Counted from the first letter of the stretch, positions 6,869 to 15,215 are shown. The stretch: 15,421 nt of DNA from an uncultured Ruminococcus sp. (GCA_902773065.1 CACYDD010000427.1:1-15421); one strand, 5' to 3'. The notes: generated by a model from the sequence alone, not told the origin. Numbers and translations are program-made.

Positions 6869-6898
6869 TTGTCAAAAAGCTATGAAGTATGGTAGAAT
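6869..6898 (+). promoter_or_regulatory. Sigma-A-type promoter of the pullulanase gene
   Basis: A -35 TTGTCA (6869-6874) and -10 TAGAAT (6893-6898) are separated by 18 bases, with TGG directly before the -10 (an extended -10). The predicted start of transcription is near 6905, leaving a leader of about 30 bases with GGAGGG at 6924-6929. The upstream AT-rich stretch contains the imperfect inverted repeat AATTTGTTAATAAATT at 6841-6856, which could be an operator but is not a recognised one. Confidence 0.65.
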
Positions 6899-6935
6899 AG
6901 GAATGGTTTATAAGCAATAGTTTGGAGGGATAACC

Positions 6936-9900
6936 TTGCGGAAGTTGAAAAGATTATTCAGCTGTATGCTTGCTATCACGATGTTGTTAGGGGGAAATGT
7001 TATGGCTACACAAGCTGTAAAAAATAATGAAAAAGAAACAAAGTATTATCACAAGCTGGATGCTCAGGCATACAGCGGTAATGATTTAGGTGCGGTGTAT
7101 ACCAAAAAGGCTACCACCTTTAAGGTCTGGGCACCGACAGCCTCAAGAGTGGCGGTAAAGCTCTATGCGACAGGAAGCTCCGAGGAAAAGGGGGCTGCGG
7201 ATATTTCCACAACGCCGATGAAAAAAGGCGATAAGGGTGTGTGGTCTGTCAAGCTCAGCGGCGATAAGAAAAATCTGTATTATACATACCTTGTCACGAT
7301 TGACGGCGTGACAACCGAAACAGCCGATGTTTACGCAAAAGCAGCAGGCGTAAACGGCAACAGAAGTATGATCGTTGATCTTGATGCTACCGACCCGAAG
7401 GGCTGGGATAAGGACAGTCATGTGCTTTATGATGACCCGACGGACGCCGTTGTCTGGGAAGTTCATGTCAGGGATTTTTCAAAGAATCAGGTTTCGGGCG
7501 TTTCGGATGAACACAAGGGCAAATATCTTGCCTTTACTGAAAATGGTACAACGATAGACGGCAAGGGCGATGTTTCAACCTGTATCGATTACCTGAAAAA
7601 GCTTGGTGTGACTCATGTGCAGCTCATGCCGGTGTATGATTATGCAACGGTTGATGAATCACAGGAAGATACCGAAGAATATAACTGGGGCTATGACCCG
7701 AAAAACTACAATGTTCCCGAAGGTTCATATTCGACAGATCCCTATGACGGAAATGTCAGGATCAACGAATTCAAGCAGATGGTGAAAGCACTGCATGATG
7801 CAGGGATCGGCGTTATCATGGATGTTGTATACAACCATACCTTTACCGCAAAGGGCAGTTGGTTTGAAAATACTGTTCCGGGCTATTATTACCGCCTGAA
7901 AGAGGACGGCTCTTTTTCGGATGGTTCGGGCTGCGGAAATGAAACTGCAAGCGAACACCTGATGTACAGAAAATATATGATCGACTCCGTGCTGTACTGG
8001 GCGAATGAATACCATATCGATGGTTTCCGCTTTGACCTGATGGGGGTACATGATGTCGATACGATGAATGAGATCCGTTCCGCACTTGATACAAAGGTGA
8101 AGGACGGAAAGAAAATCATTATGTACGGTGAACCGTGGACAGGCGGTGAGGTTACGACCAAGGCAACAACGGCCAGCAAAGATAATGTGAAGCTTCTGAA
8201 CGACAGGATCGGTGCATTTAACGATACTTTCCGTGACGCTGTCAAGGGTCATGTGTTCAATGTTAAGGAAGGCGGTTTTGTTCAGAATGCAAGCGGTGAA
8301 GGTGCATTAAAAAGCTGTATCACAGCCAATACACTGGACGGTTCAGCCTGGCTCAAGCAACCGTCACAGTCTGTTAGCTACATTTCCGCACATGATAACT
8401 ACACACTTTATGACAAGCTGCTGATGTCAACCAAAGGTGATGAGAACTTTAAAAGAGATGAAGATGTTATTGCAATGAATAAGCTTTCCGCCGCGATCAC
8501 GCTTACTTCTCAGGGTATCACCTTCATGCAGGCAGGTGAGGAATTTGCCAGAACCAAATACGGTGATGAAAACAGCTATGTTTCTCCCGACAGCATTAAC
8601 AGCCTTGACTGGAACTGTCTTGTTCAGTATGCCGACCTCGATTCCTACTATCAGGGTCTGATCGAGATCCGCAAAAATTACAAGCCTTTCAGAGACCCGA
8701 CAAAAACATCAGCCGAGAAAATTACTTTTTCGGATACGGATAAGGGCGTTGTGGCATATACACTGGAAAATGAACTCACAAAGGGCAAGGAATGGTCAAA
8801 TGTGGCAGTGGTATTCAATGCAACGGATGAAACGAAGGAAGTAACGCTGACTTCAAGCAATAAGCTTCCTGATAAGTGGGAAATCATTGCAGACAACACA
8901 CAGGCCGGTCTGAAAGGTCTGGGTACAGTAAGTGCAAACAAGGTAACAGCTGCTCCGCACAGTGCGTTGATTCTTGCCGACAAAGAAAGCTTTGACAAGC
9001 TGAAACTGACGTCCGATAAATGCACGGTTAATATTGAATACAAAGATACAAGCGGCAAGGTCTTGCAGTCGCAGGTAATCAAAGGCAGTGAGGGAGACGG
9101 GTTTACCGCTGTCCGCAGCGATGCTTTTGATATTGAATACGATTATGTCAGTACAGATGGTAAGGAAAAGGGAAAGTTTACCAAAGAAGAACAGACTGTA
9201 ACCTATAACTACAGCAAATTTGACGGTAATATTTATGAGCTGACGGTCAATTACCTTCAGGAGGGTGATGCCGATTTCGGAACAGCTGAAAAAGAAGTGG
9301 CAGAGCCTTCTGTCACAAAGGTTCGTGAGGGAAGCAGTTATACTGCTGTGATCAAAAAGGTGGACGGCATGAAAGTGGATACCGATCAATTTCCGTTAAA
9401 CGCTGCCGGTATTGCAGACGGAGATATTACGGTAAATTATTATTACACCAATGCTGAAAAAACTGACCTTGTCATTCATTACCGCAATACGGATGACTGG
9501 AAAAAGGTATGTGCCTATGTTTATACTTCGGGCGAGGATGGGGAAGAATACAACGGAAAAGCTCCCGGAAAGGAAATGAAGAAGGATTCCTCCCTTGGCG
9601 AGGGTTGGTATTCTGTTACCCTGAAAGATAAAGGAAATCTTGCGGATATGAAAGTTACATTCAGCGACGGCAAAAAGAACAGTGACCCGACTGAATACAG
9701 TGTCAGCCGAGAAGTCTGGATCGATAACGGCGTTGTGACTCATTCGGGCGAAGTAAATGTCATTTATGTTGACAACAGCGGCAATATTCTGGAAACTGAT
9801 ATCATCAAGGGCAAGGAAGGCGAAAATTATAAAACCGAACAAAAGCAGTTCGAGTCACTTGCTTTTTCAGCGGCAACCACCAATACCGAAGGCACATTCT

Positions 9901-10076
9901 CGAAAACTCCTGCTTATGTCATTTACGGCTATGACAATGCCGTTGTCAATGTGGAAGAGGATACTGATGATTCATCCCTTACAGTAGTTCTCATTCTTCT
10001 CGGCACATCTGCCGCTACTCTGATCGCCGCAGCCATTGCAGGCGGTATTTACAGCAGAAAGAAGAAAATGCGTTGA
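6936..10076 (+). CDS. pulA: Cell-surface type I pullulanase (CBM48-GH13-MucBP-like-CBM26-like-TM)
   Basis: A 1046-residue secreted alpha-1,6-glucan debranching enzyme. The start is TTG 6936, seven bases or so after GGAGGG. The signal peptide spans about residues 1-27. A CBM48-type domain follows (about 45-145, with FKVWAPTASRVAVKLY). The GH13 core carries the type I pullulanase hallmark YNWGYDP (249-255), DVVYNHT, the nucleophile D367 in GFRFDLMG, the acid/base E399 in YGEPWTGG, and the transition-state Asp D487 in SAHDN. After the catalytic C-terminal sheet come two MucBP-like modules (about 699-765 and 768-840). A CBM26-like starch-binding module lies at 843-935 (W-V-Y-Y pattern, APGKEM, GWYSVTL, WIDNG), followed by another MucBP-like module (about 941-1001). 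A C-terminal helix (about 1015-1039) ends in SRKKKMR. There is no LPXTG and no dockerin, so it is probably membrane-tethered and wall-spanning, acting on starch or pullulan fragments outside the cell. Confidence 0.93.
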   Translation: MRKLKRLFSCMLAITMLLGGNVMATQAVKNNEKETKYYHKLDAQAYSGNDLGAVYTKKATTFKVWAPTASRVAVKLYATGSSEEKGAADISTTPMKKGDKGVWSVKLSGDKKNLYYTYLVTIDGVTTETADVYAKAAGVNGNRSMIVDLDATDPKGWDKDSHVLYDDPTDAVVWEVHVRDFSKNQVSGVSDEHKGKYLAFTENGTTIDGKGDVSTCIDYLKKLGVTHVQLMPVYDYATVDESQEDTEEYNWGYDPKNYNVPEGSYSTDPYDGNVRINEFKQMVKALHDAGIGVIMDVVYNHTFTAKGSWFENTVPGYYYRLKEDGSFSDGSGCGNETASEHLMYRKYMIDSVLYWANEYHIDGFRFDLMGVHDVDTMNEIRSALDTKVKDGKKIIMYGEPWTGGEVTTKATTASKDNVKLLNDRIGAFNDTFRDAVKGHVFNVKEGGFVQNASGEGALKSCITANTLDGSAWLKQPSQSVSYISAHDNYTLYDKLLMSTKGDENFKRDEDVIAMNKLSAAITLTSQGITFMQAGEEFARTKYGDENSYVSPDSINSLDWNCLVQYADLDSYYQGLIEIRKNYKPFRDPTKTSAEKITFSDTDKGVVAYTLENELTKGKEWSNVAVVFNATDETKEVTLTSSNKLPDKWEIIADNTQAGLKGLGTVSANKVTAAPHSALILADKESFDKLKLTSDKCTVNIEYKDTSGKVLQSQVIKGSEGDGFTAVRSDAFDIEYDYVSTDGKEKGKFTKEEQTVTYNYSKFDGNIYELTVNYLQEGDADFGTAEKEVAEPSVTKVREGSSYTAVIKKVDGMKVDTDQFPLNAAGIADGDITVNYYYTNAEKTDLVIHYRNTDDWKKVCAYVYTSGEDGEEYNGKAPGKEMKKDSSLGEGWYSVTLKDKGNLADMKVTFSDGKKNSDPTEYSVSREVWIDNGVVTHSGEVNVIYVDNSGNILETDIIKGKEGENYKTEQKQFESLAFSAATTNTEGTFSKTPAYVIYGYDNAVVNVEEDTDDSSLTVVLILLGTSAATLIAAAIAGGIYSRKKKMR

Positions 10077-10098
10077 TCATTCAGCGTTCTGAATCAAA

Positions 10099-10131
10099 AA
10101 AGCGTGTACGAAATTTGTTCGTACACGCTTT
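10099..10131. terminator. Hairpin 1 between convergent genes (strong for the minus strand)
   Basis: AAAGCGTGTACGAA (10099-10112) pairs perfectly with TTCGTACACGCTTT (10118-10131) around the five-base loop ATTTG. A run of A residues at 10096-10101 on the left becomes a T6 tract when read on the minus strand, so it fits a terminator for the LRR protein gene. On the plus strand the following TATCATCATTT is weaker. Confidence 0.85.
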
Positions 10132-10146
10132 ATCATCATTTAACAC

Positions 10147-10182
10147 AAAAGGTACGTATCGTAATTCTGATACGTACCTTTT
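10147..10182. terminator. Hairpin 2 between convergent genes (strong for the plus strand)
   Basis: AAAAGGTACGTATC (10147-10160) pairs perfectly with GATACGTACCTTTT (10169-10182) around the loop GTAATTCT. The plus-strand T run continues to 10184, giving six T, so it fits the terminator of the pullulanase gene. It also precedes hairpin 1 for minus-strand transcripts, with only four T. Confidence 0.85.
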
Positions 10183-10216
10183 TTCAGAAGAACTTTTTAT
10201 CAAAGCTAAAAGTTCA

Positions 10217-13200
10217 TTATTTCGTTACTGTCACCTTGCATTTAGCAATTTTGCCGTTTTTGGTTTTTACAGTAATGGTTGCCGTTCCGGCAGCTTTGGC
10301 TGTGATTTTTCCGTTTTTCACTGTAGCTACCTTACTGTTGGAGGTTGACCATGTAACGGTGCTGACAACATTTTTGCTTGGAGTAAGTGTTGCTTTCAAT
10401 GTCAGTGTCTTTCCGGTTTTCAGTTTTGCGGAAGTTTTGTTCAGCTTGACTTTTGTGGGGAGTGTTTTAACGGTTACTTTGCAGGTCGCTTTTTTGTTAT
10501 TGGCTGTTGTAACTGTGATGGTTGCTGTACCTGCACCTTTAGCCGTGATTTTTCCTGCGGAGCTGACGGTTGCAACTTTGCTGTTGGAAGTTGACCACTT
10601 TATGGTTTTGTTTGTTGCATTGCTTGGTGTGATTGTTGCTTTTATGGTGGTGTTCTTACCCTTTTCGAGTATCACAGAGGATCTGGAGAGTTTTACTTTT
10701 GTTACTGCAACAGTAGGATTGGTTACGGTTACAGTACAGGTTGCTGTTTTTCCGTTGGCTGTTTTTGCAGTAATAACCGTTTTACCTGCTGCCTTTGCTG
10801 TGATAGTACCGTTCTTGACAGTTGCAATATTCGTCTTGGAACTTGTCCATGTAATATTTTTGTTTGTTGCATTACTTGGTGAAATTGTTGCTGTCAGCTT
10901 TGCAGTTTTGCCTTTTGTAACAGAAAGTGTTGATTTGTTCAGTTTTACACTGGTTACAACTGTTTCTTTTGGGGTTACTGTTACCTTACAGGTCGCTGTT
11001 TTTCCGTTTGAAGTTTTTGCTGTGATCGTTGCCGTACCTGCTTTAAGAGCTGTGATCTTACCATCAGCCACTGTTGCGACTGTTTCGTTGGAGCTTGTCC
11101 ATGAGGTTACTTTATTAGATGCGTTAGCAGGTTTATAAGTTACCTTGAGCTGCTCTGTCTTTTCAATTTGAAGTGTGAGTTCTGATTTGTTCAGAGTGAT
11201 ACCGGTTGTTTCAACATTTTCAGCAAAATTCAGCTTGTTGTTCTGGGCATATTTTTCGGCTACTGATTTCTTGCTGCCATAGATTGTAAAATCAGGATTA
11301 GCTGCAGTTGTTTCATCGCCCCACTCGTCGTTCTGAGTGATGTAACCGAAAGCAAGGCTGTCTATGTATGTAACACTTTTCGGAACCGTAATGCCGGTAA
11401 GGTTTGTACAATTATAAAACGCATCGTACCTGACAGTTCTTAAACCTTCAGGAAGCACTACATTTTTAAGACCTGTACAGTTATAGAAAGCATAACCGCC
11501 GATCTCGCTTACGCCTTTTTCAATATTCAGGTAGGACAGATTCTGACAGTTATTGAAGGCTCCGTAACTGATTGTTTTTACGCTGCCGGGAATGGTAATG
11601 CTTTCGAGTCCGGTGCAGTTTGAAAACGCATATTCATTGATATATTCAACAGAAGAAGGAATTGTAACATTCTTCAGACTCTTGCAGTTATAAAACGCAT
11701 CATAGCCGATAGATGTGATACCATCAGCAATCGTTACGTCTGTAAGCTTTTCACATCCGCTGAACAAATATCCGGGAACAGTTTTTACACTATTTGGAAT
11801 ATTGGCTTTTTTCAGGTTTTTGCAGTCTTGGAAAGCCTCCGATTCAATATAGGTCACGCTGTTCGGAATGGTAATTCCTGTCAGACCTTCACGTCCGCTG
11901 AAATCTGAACTGTAGATAGAGGTTACCGTATTCGGAACGATATAATCGCCCTGTCTGCTTTCAGGATAATAGATGATTTCCGTCTTATTCCTATTGAGCA
12001 ATACACCGTCTTCAGAGGAATAATATATATTGGCATTATCTACATTGACCCCTGTCAGGCCCTTGCAATTATTAAATACATTGCTGTAGACATTGGTAAC
12101 ACTGGCAGGCATATTGTACACACCGGTTTTGTTTGACGGAATCCAAATAACAGAGGTCTTATCTTTATTGTATAATACACCGTCATCCGATACATATTCT
12201 TTATTGGATGCATCAACATTGATTTTTGTCAGTTTTTCGCATCTGTAGAATACATTGCTGCCCAGGTATGTTACCTTGGCCGGAATTGTAATACTTGTAA
12301 GGCTGCTGCAGTTATAAAATGCATCATCCTCAATTTCAGTCAGAGTAGCCGGCAGAGTGACACTGTTCAGCTTCTGGCAGTTACTGAAGGTATACTCCTG
12401 AAGCACTGTGATATTTGCAGAAATATTTGCGCTTGTAAGATTGGTACAGCCACTGAATGCATAACTGCCGATGGAGGTTACACTGCTTGGTATGGTAATG
12501 CTTTGCAGACTTGAACAGCCACTGAATGCATCACTGCCGATGGAGGTTACACTGCTTGGGATGTTGATGCTCTTCAGATTGTAGCAGTAGTAGAATGCGT
12601 CATATCCGATCGATTTGATCGTATTCGGCAGTGTCACTGTTCTCATATTCCTTTCTTCGAAGGCATTTGAGCCAATGCCTGTAACAACATGGCCGTCTAT
12701 TTTTTCAGGAACGATAACATTTGCATAGTTACCGTAATATCCATTTATTGTACAGGTTCCGTCATCGTTGGTATAGTAATAGAAGCTGTTTTGACTGCTT
12801 GTGGCCTGTGCAAAAGTTTTCGTGGTAACGATATTACCGGATTTATCTTTGATATCAACTTTTCTTGCTGTTGCATCATAAGAAATACTCAGATCAAGCG
12901 GTTTCAGTATTTTAGCACAATAATCAATAAAAGTAGTGATCTGTGCAGCTGTCATATCATCAATATAAGCAACTTCCTCTAAAACAAGGTAGGTTTTCAG
13001 TTCCTGAATGTTGCTGATGATTTGATCAGCCTGTGCATCGGTAACATTGACACTCAGAAAATAGTTTTCAACCTGATTAACATAACTTCCGTAAAGTCCT
13101 TTTTCATCACCGTTGATCAGAACACTGCTGTTCAGTTCATCCAGTATTCTCTGCTCAGCGGAATTGATGGATGTAGCCGCTACCGAAGAGCCGTTTGCAT

Positions 13201-13327
13201 CATCGGCAGCAGAAACCGCACTGTTATCGCTTGTGAATCCGCCTGATACGACTGCTGTGCTGCCGAGTAGGATCGCAGCCATAAGAGCAGCCAGAATCCT
13301 TTTTTTCATTTGTTTTTCTTTTTTCAT
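10217..13327 (-). CDS. Secreted BspA-like leucine-rich-repeat protein with four Big2 Ig-like domains
   Basis: A 1036-residue exported protein. The start ATG at 13327 lies 11 bases after AGGAGG; a second ATG at 13309 lacks a ribosome-binding site. The signal peptide is a basic N-terminus plus ILAALMAAILLGSTAVV, with possible cleavage near SAVSA around residue 40. A helical region (about 50-150) is followed by roughly 17-18 LRR_5 units of about 23 residues (about 214-680, consensus IGSDAFSGCSSLTSITIPSS). Two BspA-type islands with DGVLYNKDKTS and DGVLLNRNKTE interrupt the array. Four Big2 domains of about 80 residues follow (from about 706 to the end), each with KLNKS, W(T/S)S(S/T)N and GKITAKAAGTATIT elements. 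There is no LPXTG, dockerin or C-terminal membrane helix, so attachment, if any, would be non-covalent. Family members bind host or wall components; a role in adhesion is an inference. It converges with the pullulanase gene. Confidence 0.92.
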   Translation of the reverse strand: MKKEKQMKKRILAALMAAILLGSTAVVSGGFTSDNSAVSAADDANGSSVAATSINSAEQRILDELNSSVLINGDEKGLYGSYVNQVENYFLSVNVTDAQADQIISNIQELKTYLVLEEVAYIDDMTAAQITTFIDYCAKILKPLDLSISYDATARKVDIKDKSGNIVTTKTFAQATSSQNSFYYYTNDDGTCTINGYYGNYANVIVPEKIDGHVVTGIGSNAFEERNMRTVTLPNTIKSIGYDAFYYCYNLKSINIPSSVTSIGSDAFSGCSSLQSITIPSSVTSIGSYAFSGCTNLTSANISANITVLQEYTFSNCQKLNSVTLPATLTEIEDDAFYNCSSLTSITIPAKVTYLGSNVFYRCEKLTKINVDASNKEYVSDDGVLYNKDKTSVIWIPSNKTGVYNMPASVTNVYSNVFNNCKGLTGVNVDNANIYYSSEDGVLLNRNKTEIIYYPESRQGDYIVPNTVTSIYSSDFSGREGLTGITIPNSVTYIESEAFQDCKNLKKANIPNSVKTVPGYLFSGCEKLTDVTIADGITSIGYDAFYNCKSLKNVTIPSSVEYINEYAFSNCTGLESITIPGSVKTISYGAFNNCQNLSYLNIEKGVSEIGGYAFYNCTGLKNVVLPEGLRTVRYDAFYNCTNLTGITVPKSVTYIDSLAFGYITQNDEWGDETTAANPDFTIYGSKKSVAEKYAQNNKLNFAENVETTGITLNKSELTLQIEKTEQLKVTYKPANASNKVTSWTSSNETVATVADGKITALKAGTATITAKTSNGKTATCKVTVTPKETVVTSVKLNKSTLSVTKGKTAKLTATISPSNATNKNITWTSSKTNIATVKNGTITAKAAGKTVITAKTANGKTATCTVTVTNPTVAVTKVKLSRSSVILEKGKNTTIKATITPSNATNKTIKWSTSNSKVATVSSAGKITAKGAGTATITVTTANNKKATCKVTVKTLPTKVKLNKTSAKLKTGKTLTLKATLTPSKNVVSTVTWSTSNSKVATVKNGKITAKAAGTATITVKTKNGKIAKCKVTVTK
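12446..12559 (-). repeat. Tandem 69-bp LRR-unit duplication within the LRR gene
   Basis: Bases 12446-12490 recur at 12515-12559, offset exactly 69 bases (23 codons, one LRR_5 unit), with a single difference over 45 bases (ATAACT versus ATCACT). Other LRR units in the gene are much less alike at the DNA level, so this pair marks a recent unit duplication or conversion. Confidence 0.9.
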
Positions 13328-13366
13328 TTTTCAAAATGCCTCCTGATGATTTTTGGTTTGTGCGCA

Positions 13367-13372
13367 AGTATA
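13367..13372 (-). promoter_or_regulatory. Candidate -10 element of the LRR protein gene
   Basis: The minus strand reads TATACT, about 40 bases upstream of the ATG at 13327, placing the transcript start near 13360. No good -35 hexamer is present 16-18 bases upstream; the region is A-rich on the minus strand. The rest of 13373-13535 is AT-rich, and I see no gene in it. Confidence 0.35.
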
Positions 13373-13535
13373 TCATTTTTTACTTTTTTCTTTTATGTAT
13401 TTAATGAATAGTTTATAGTAACATAAATGAATCACTTTGCACCTGCATTTTATATTATAAACACAAATACAAAAATTGTCAATAGAAAAAATCAATTTTA
13501 TGATATCTTATTTAATTCCGAAATAGTATTTCCCC

Positions 13536-13742
13536 CTATTTCAAATCCAGTTCCATATATCTTCGGTATGTTTGAAAGCCTGCACTTTCATAGAACGTCA
13601 GAGTACCCTCGTTAAACTCCCACATATCAAGTTCAATTCTTTCAAAGCCTTTTTCTGCACCCTCTTCCCGTAATTGATTGATACGCATTTGTATAAATGT
13701 ATCAAGTTCTTTTTCGGTTGATTTTTGAAATGTGATTGACAT
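13536..13742 (-). pseudogene. GNAT acetyltransferase remnant lacking the acetyl-CoA-binding core
   Basis: About 68 codons. The start at ATG 13742 is chosen because it lies six bases after GGAGGT; an upstream ATG at 13748 directly abuts that site. Residues 1-29 (MSITFQKSTEKELDTFIQ then MRINQLREEGA) look like a GNAT N-terminus. From EKGFERIELDMW to the end, including FNEGTLTFYESAGFQTYRRYMELDL, it looks like a GNAT C-terminus. A functional GNAT has about 145-170 residues, and the central motif A (Q/RxxGxG/A loop) that binds acetyl-CoA is absent. The two parts also resemble different GNAT subfamilies from memory, so this may be a fusion scar from two adjacent genes rather than an internal deletion of one. 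The frame is still open and the ribosome-binding site good, so a short protein could be made, but acetyltransferase activity is not expected. Confidence 0.7.
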
Positions 13743-13839
13743 GACCATACCTCCGAATTTGATTTGTTATTGCATTATTTAAGAAAAATATCATTGTTCC
13801 TCCGTTTTGTTACTGTGCTGCAAATAGAAAAAGCTTTAA

Positions 13840-13872
13840 AAAGCGCAGTAATTGTTTCATCTACTGCGCTTT
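13840..13872 (-). terminator. Intrinsic terminator of the FAD-Rieske oxidoreductase gene
   Basis: On the minus strand AAAGCGCAGTA (13872-13862) pairs perfectly with TACTGCGCTTT (13850-13840) around an 11-base loop, and the T tract continues to 13838. It begins about 50 bases after the TAG stop at 13923. Confidence 0.8.
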
Positions 13873-13922
13873 CGATACGATTTGATTTTGAAGAGTGGAT
13901 AAAGGTTCGAGTCAAAAATTTG

Positions 13923-15215
13923 CTACAGATTTCCGTTTGCAGGATTATCGAGAACTTTTCCGTTTTCGGAAAAACGAGAGCCGTGACACGGACAGTCCCA
14001 CGAATGTTCTGCACTGTTCCATTTCAGCGCACAGCCCATATGAGGACATCTTTTCTTTGAAATGGTCAAAAGATTTTTTGTTGCTTCAAAACCGTTGACA
14101 AAAAGCTGCGGATTCAGAATACTTCTTGACGGACTGAATATATCCGCAAAATCGTTTGTTTTTCCTGTTATCATGTCACTGAGGATCATAGCCGATACCA
14201 TTGAGCCAGTCATGCCCCATTTATTAAATCCGCTTGCAACATAAAAATCCGGCGTGTTTTTGGAATATTGACCAATGTAGGGAATAGAATCAAGGCTCAT
14301 ACAATCCTGTGCTGCCCAGTGAAGAATTTCTTTTGATTCCGGATAGTTTTTTCCGGCAAATCTGCGAAGTTCATTCCAACAGCCGCTTTTCTTGCCCGTT
14401 CGTTGTCCTCCGCCGCCCAAAAGCAGCACATTATTGTAATTTCTGAATGATAAGCCTGTTCCGCTCTGATCTACATACATACCATCAACATTCTGAGCAT
14501 TTTCAAGAGCAATGACATAGGAACGGTGCTGATACAGCTTTAAAAAATAACTGCCGTGTTTATTGATAAACGGAAAATGTGTTGCAGCGATCACTTTGTC
14601 AGCAATAATTTTACCGTGATTAGTTACAGCCGTGTTGCCGACCATTTCACTTACGAATGTATTTTCGCATATATTCAGATTTTTTGATATTGCTGCAATG
14701 AATTTCAGCGGATGAAATTGTGCCTGAGAAGAAAATTTAACTGCGCCGGCTGTTTGCAGCGGTAACGATATATTCTCGCATAGCTTGGCATGATATCCGA
14801 TCCGTTCAAGAGCTTCCATTTCTTTTTCAAGCTTGTTTCTGTCGCTTGTTGAATAGACATAATTGTCTTTGACCTCATAATCACAGTCGATATTTTTACA
14901 AAGTCTTGAATACTGGTTCAAAGCTGCCTGATTAGCAGTCAAATATTTTTGTGCAGTTTCTGCACCACTGCTTTTTAATATTTTCTGATAGATCAGACCA
15001 TGCTGAAAGGTGATTTTTGCAGTAGTGTTTCCGGTGATACCCGAACAAATTCTGTTTTTCTCCACAAGAGTATATTTGACCCCTTGCTGTTGTAAAAAAT
15101 AAGCAATAAGAATTCCTGCCATTCCTCCGCCTATGATCAGCACATCGGTATGAATATCGCCCTGTTGATGAGGAAATTCCGGAAGAACATTCGTTTTTTG
15201 CCATAATGATTCCAT
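13923..15215 (-). CDS. FAD-dependent oxidoreductase with C-terminal Rieske [2Fe-2S] domain (YhfW-like)
   Basis: A 430-residue protein. Residues 24-60 form the FAD-binding fold: DVLIIGGGMAGILIAYFLQQ with the GGGxxG dinucleotide motif at 29-34 and an acidic residue in LVEKN. Then comes GNTTAKITFQHGLIY, typical of DAO-type (glycine/D-amino acid oxidase-like) proteins of this group. A second FAD-contact segment near 330-345 reads YVASGFNKWGMTGSMVSA. The C-terminal Rieske domain has C390-x-H392 and C408-x2-H411 spaced by 15 residues as cluster ligands. C395 and C410 are placed for the usual stabilising disulfide, and CHGSRF follows. The layout matches B. subtilis YhfW, whose substrate is unknown; electron transfer between flavin and the iron-sulfur cluster is implied. 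The start ATG follows AAGGAGC by about five bases. No export signal is present, so it is cytoplasmic. It is transcribed alone. Confidence 0.9.
   Translation of the reverse strand: MESLWQKTNVLPEFPHQQGDIHTDVLIIGGGMAGILIAYFLQQQGVKYTLVEKNRICSGITGNTTAKITFQHGLIYQKILKSSGAETAQKYLTANQAALNQYSRLCKNIDCDYEVKDNYVYSTSDRNKLEKEMEALERIGYHAKLCENISLPLQTAGAVKFSSQAQFHPLKFIAAISKNLNICENTFVSEMVGNTAVTNHGKIIADKVIAATHFPFINKHGSYFLKLYQHRSYVIALENAQNVDGMYVDQSGTGLSFRNYNNVLLLGGGGQRTGKKSGCWNELRRFAGKNYPESKEILHWAAQDCMSLDSIPYIGQYSKNTPDFYVASGFNKWGMTGSMVSAMILSDMITGKTNDFADIFSPSRSILNPQLFVNGFEATKNLLTISKKRCPHMGCALKWNSAEHSWDCPCHGSRFSENGKVLDNPANGNL

Noticed and set aside
7725..8252. 175-codon minus-strand frame inside the pullulanase gene
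   Set aside because: It is antisense to the conserved GH13 core with no start signals; the plus-strand protein carries all catalytic motifs.
10104..11138. 344-codon plus-strand frame with repeated hydrophobic VAVFPLAVFAV-like segments
   Set aside because: It is exactly antisense to the Big2 repeats of the LRR protein gene; the repetitive hydrophobic pattern mirrors their Thr/Lys/Ala-rich codons. It has no convincing ribosome-binding site.
13472..13499. AAAATTG / CAATTTT inverted repeat in the AT-rich gap upstream of the LRR gene
   Set aside because: A seven-base AT-rich stem with a 14-base loop is expected by chance in such sequence; there is no T tract in a useful position.
13702..13794. 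30-codon minus-strand frame with GGAGGAAC before its ATG, overlapping the GNAT remnant
   Set aside because: The ribosome-binding site is good, but the peptide has no recognisable features and may only be a leftover of the rearranged locus. It is not strong enough to annotate.
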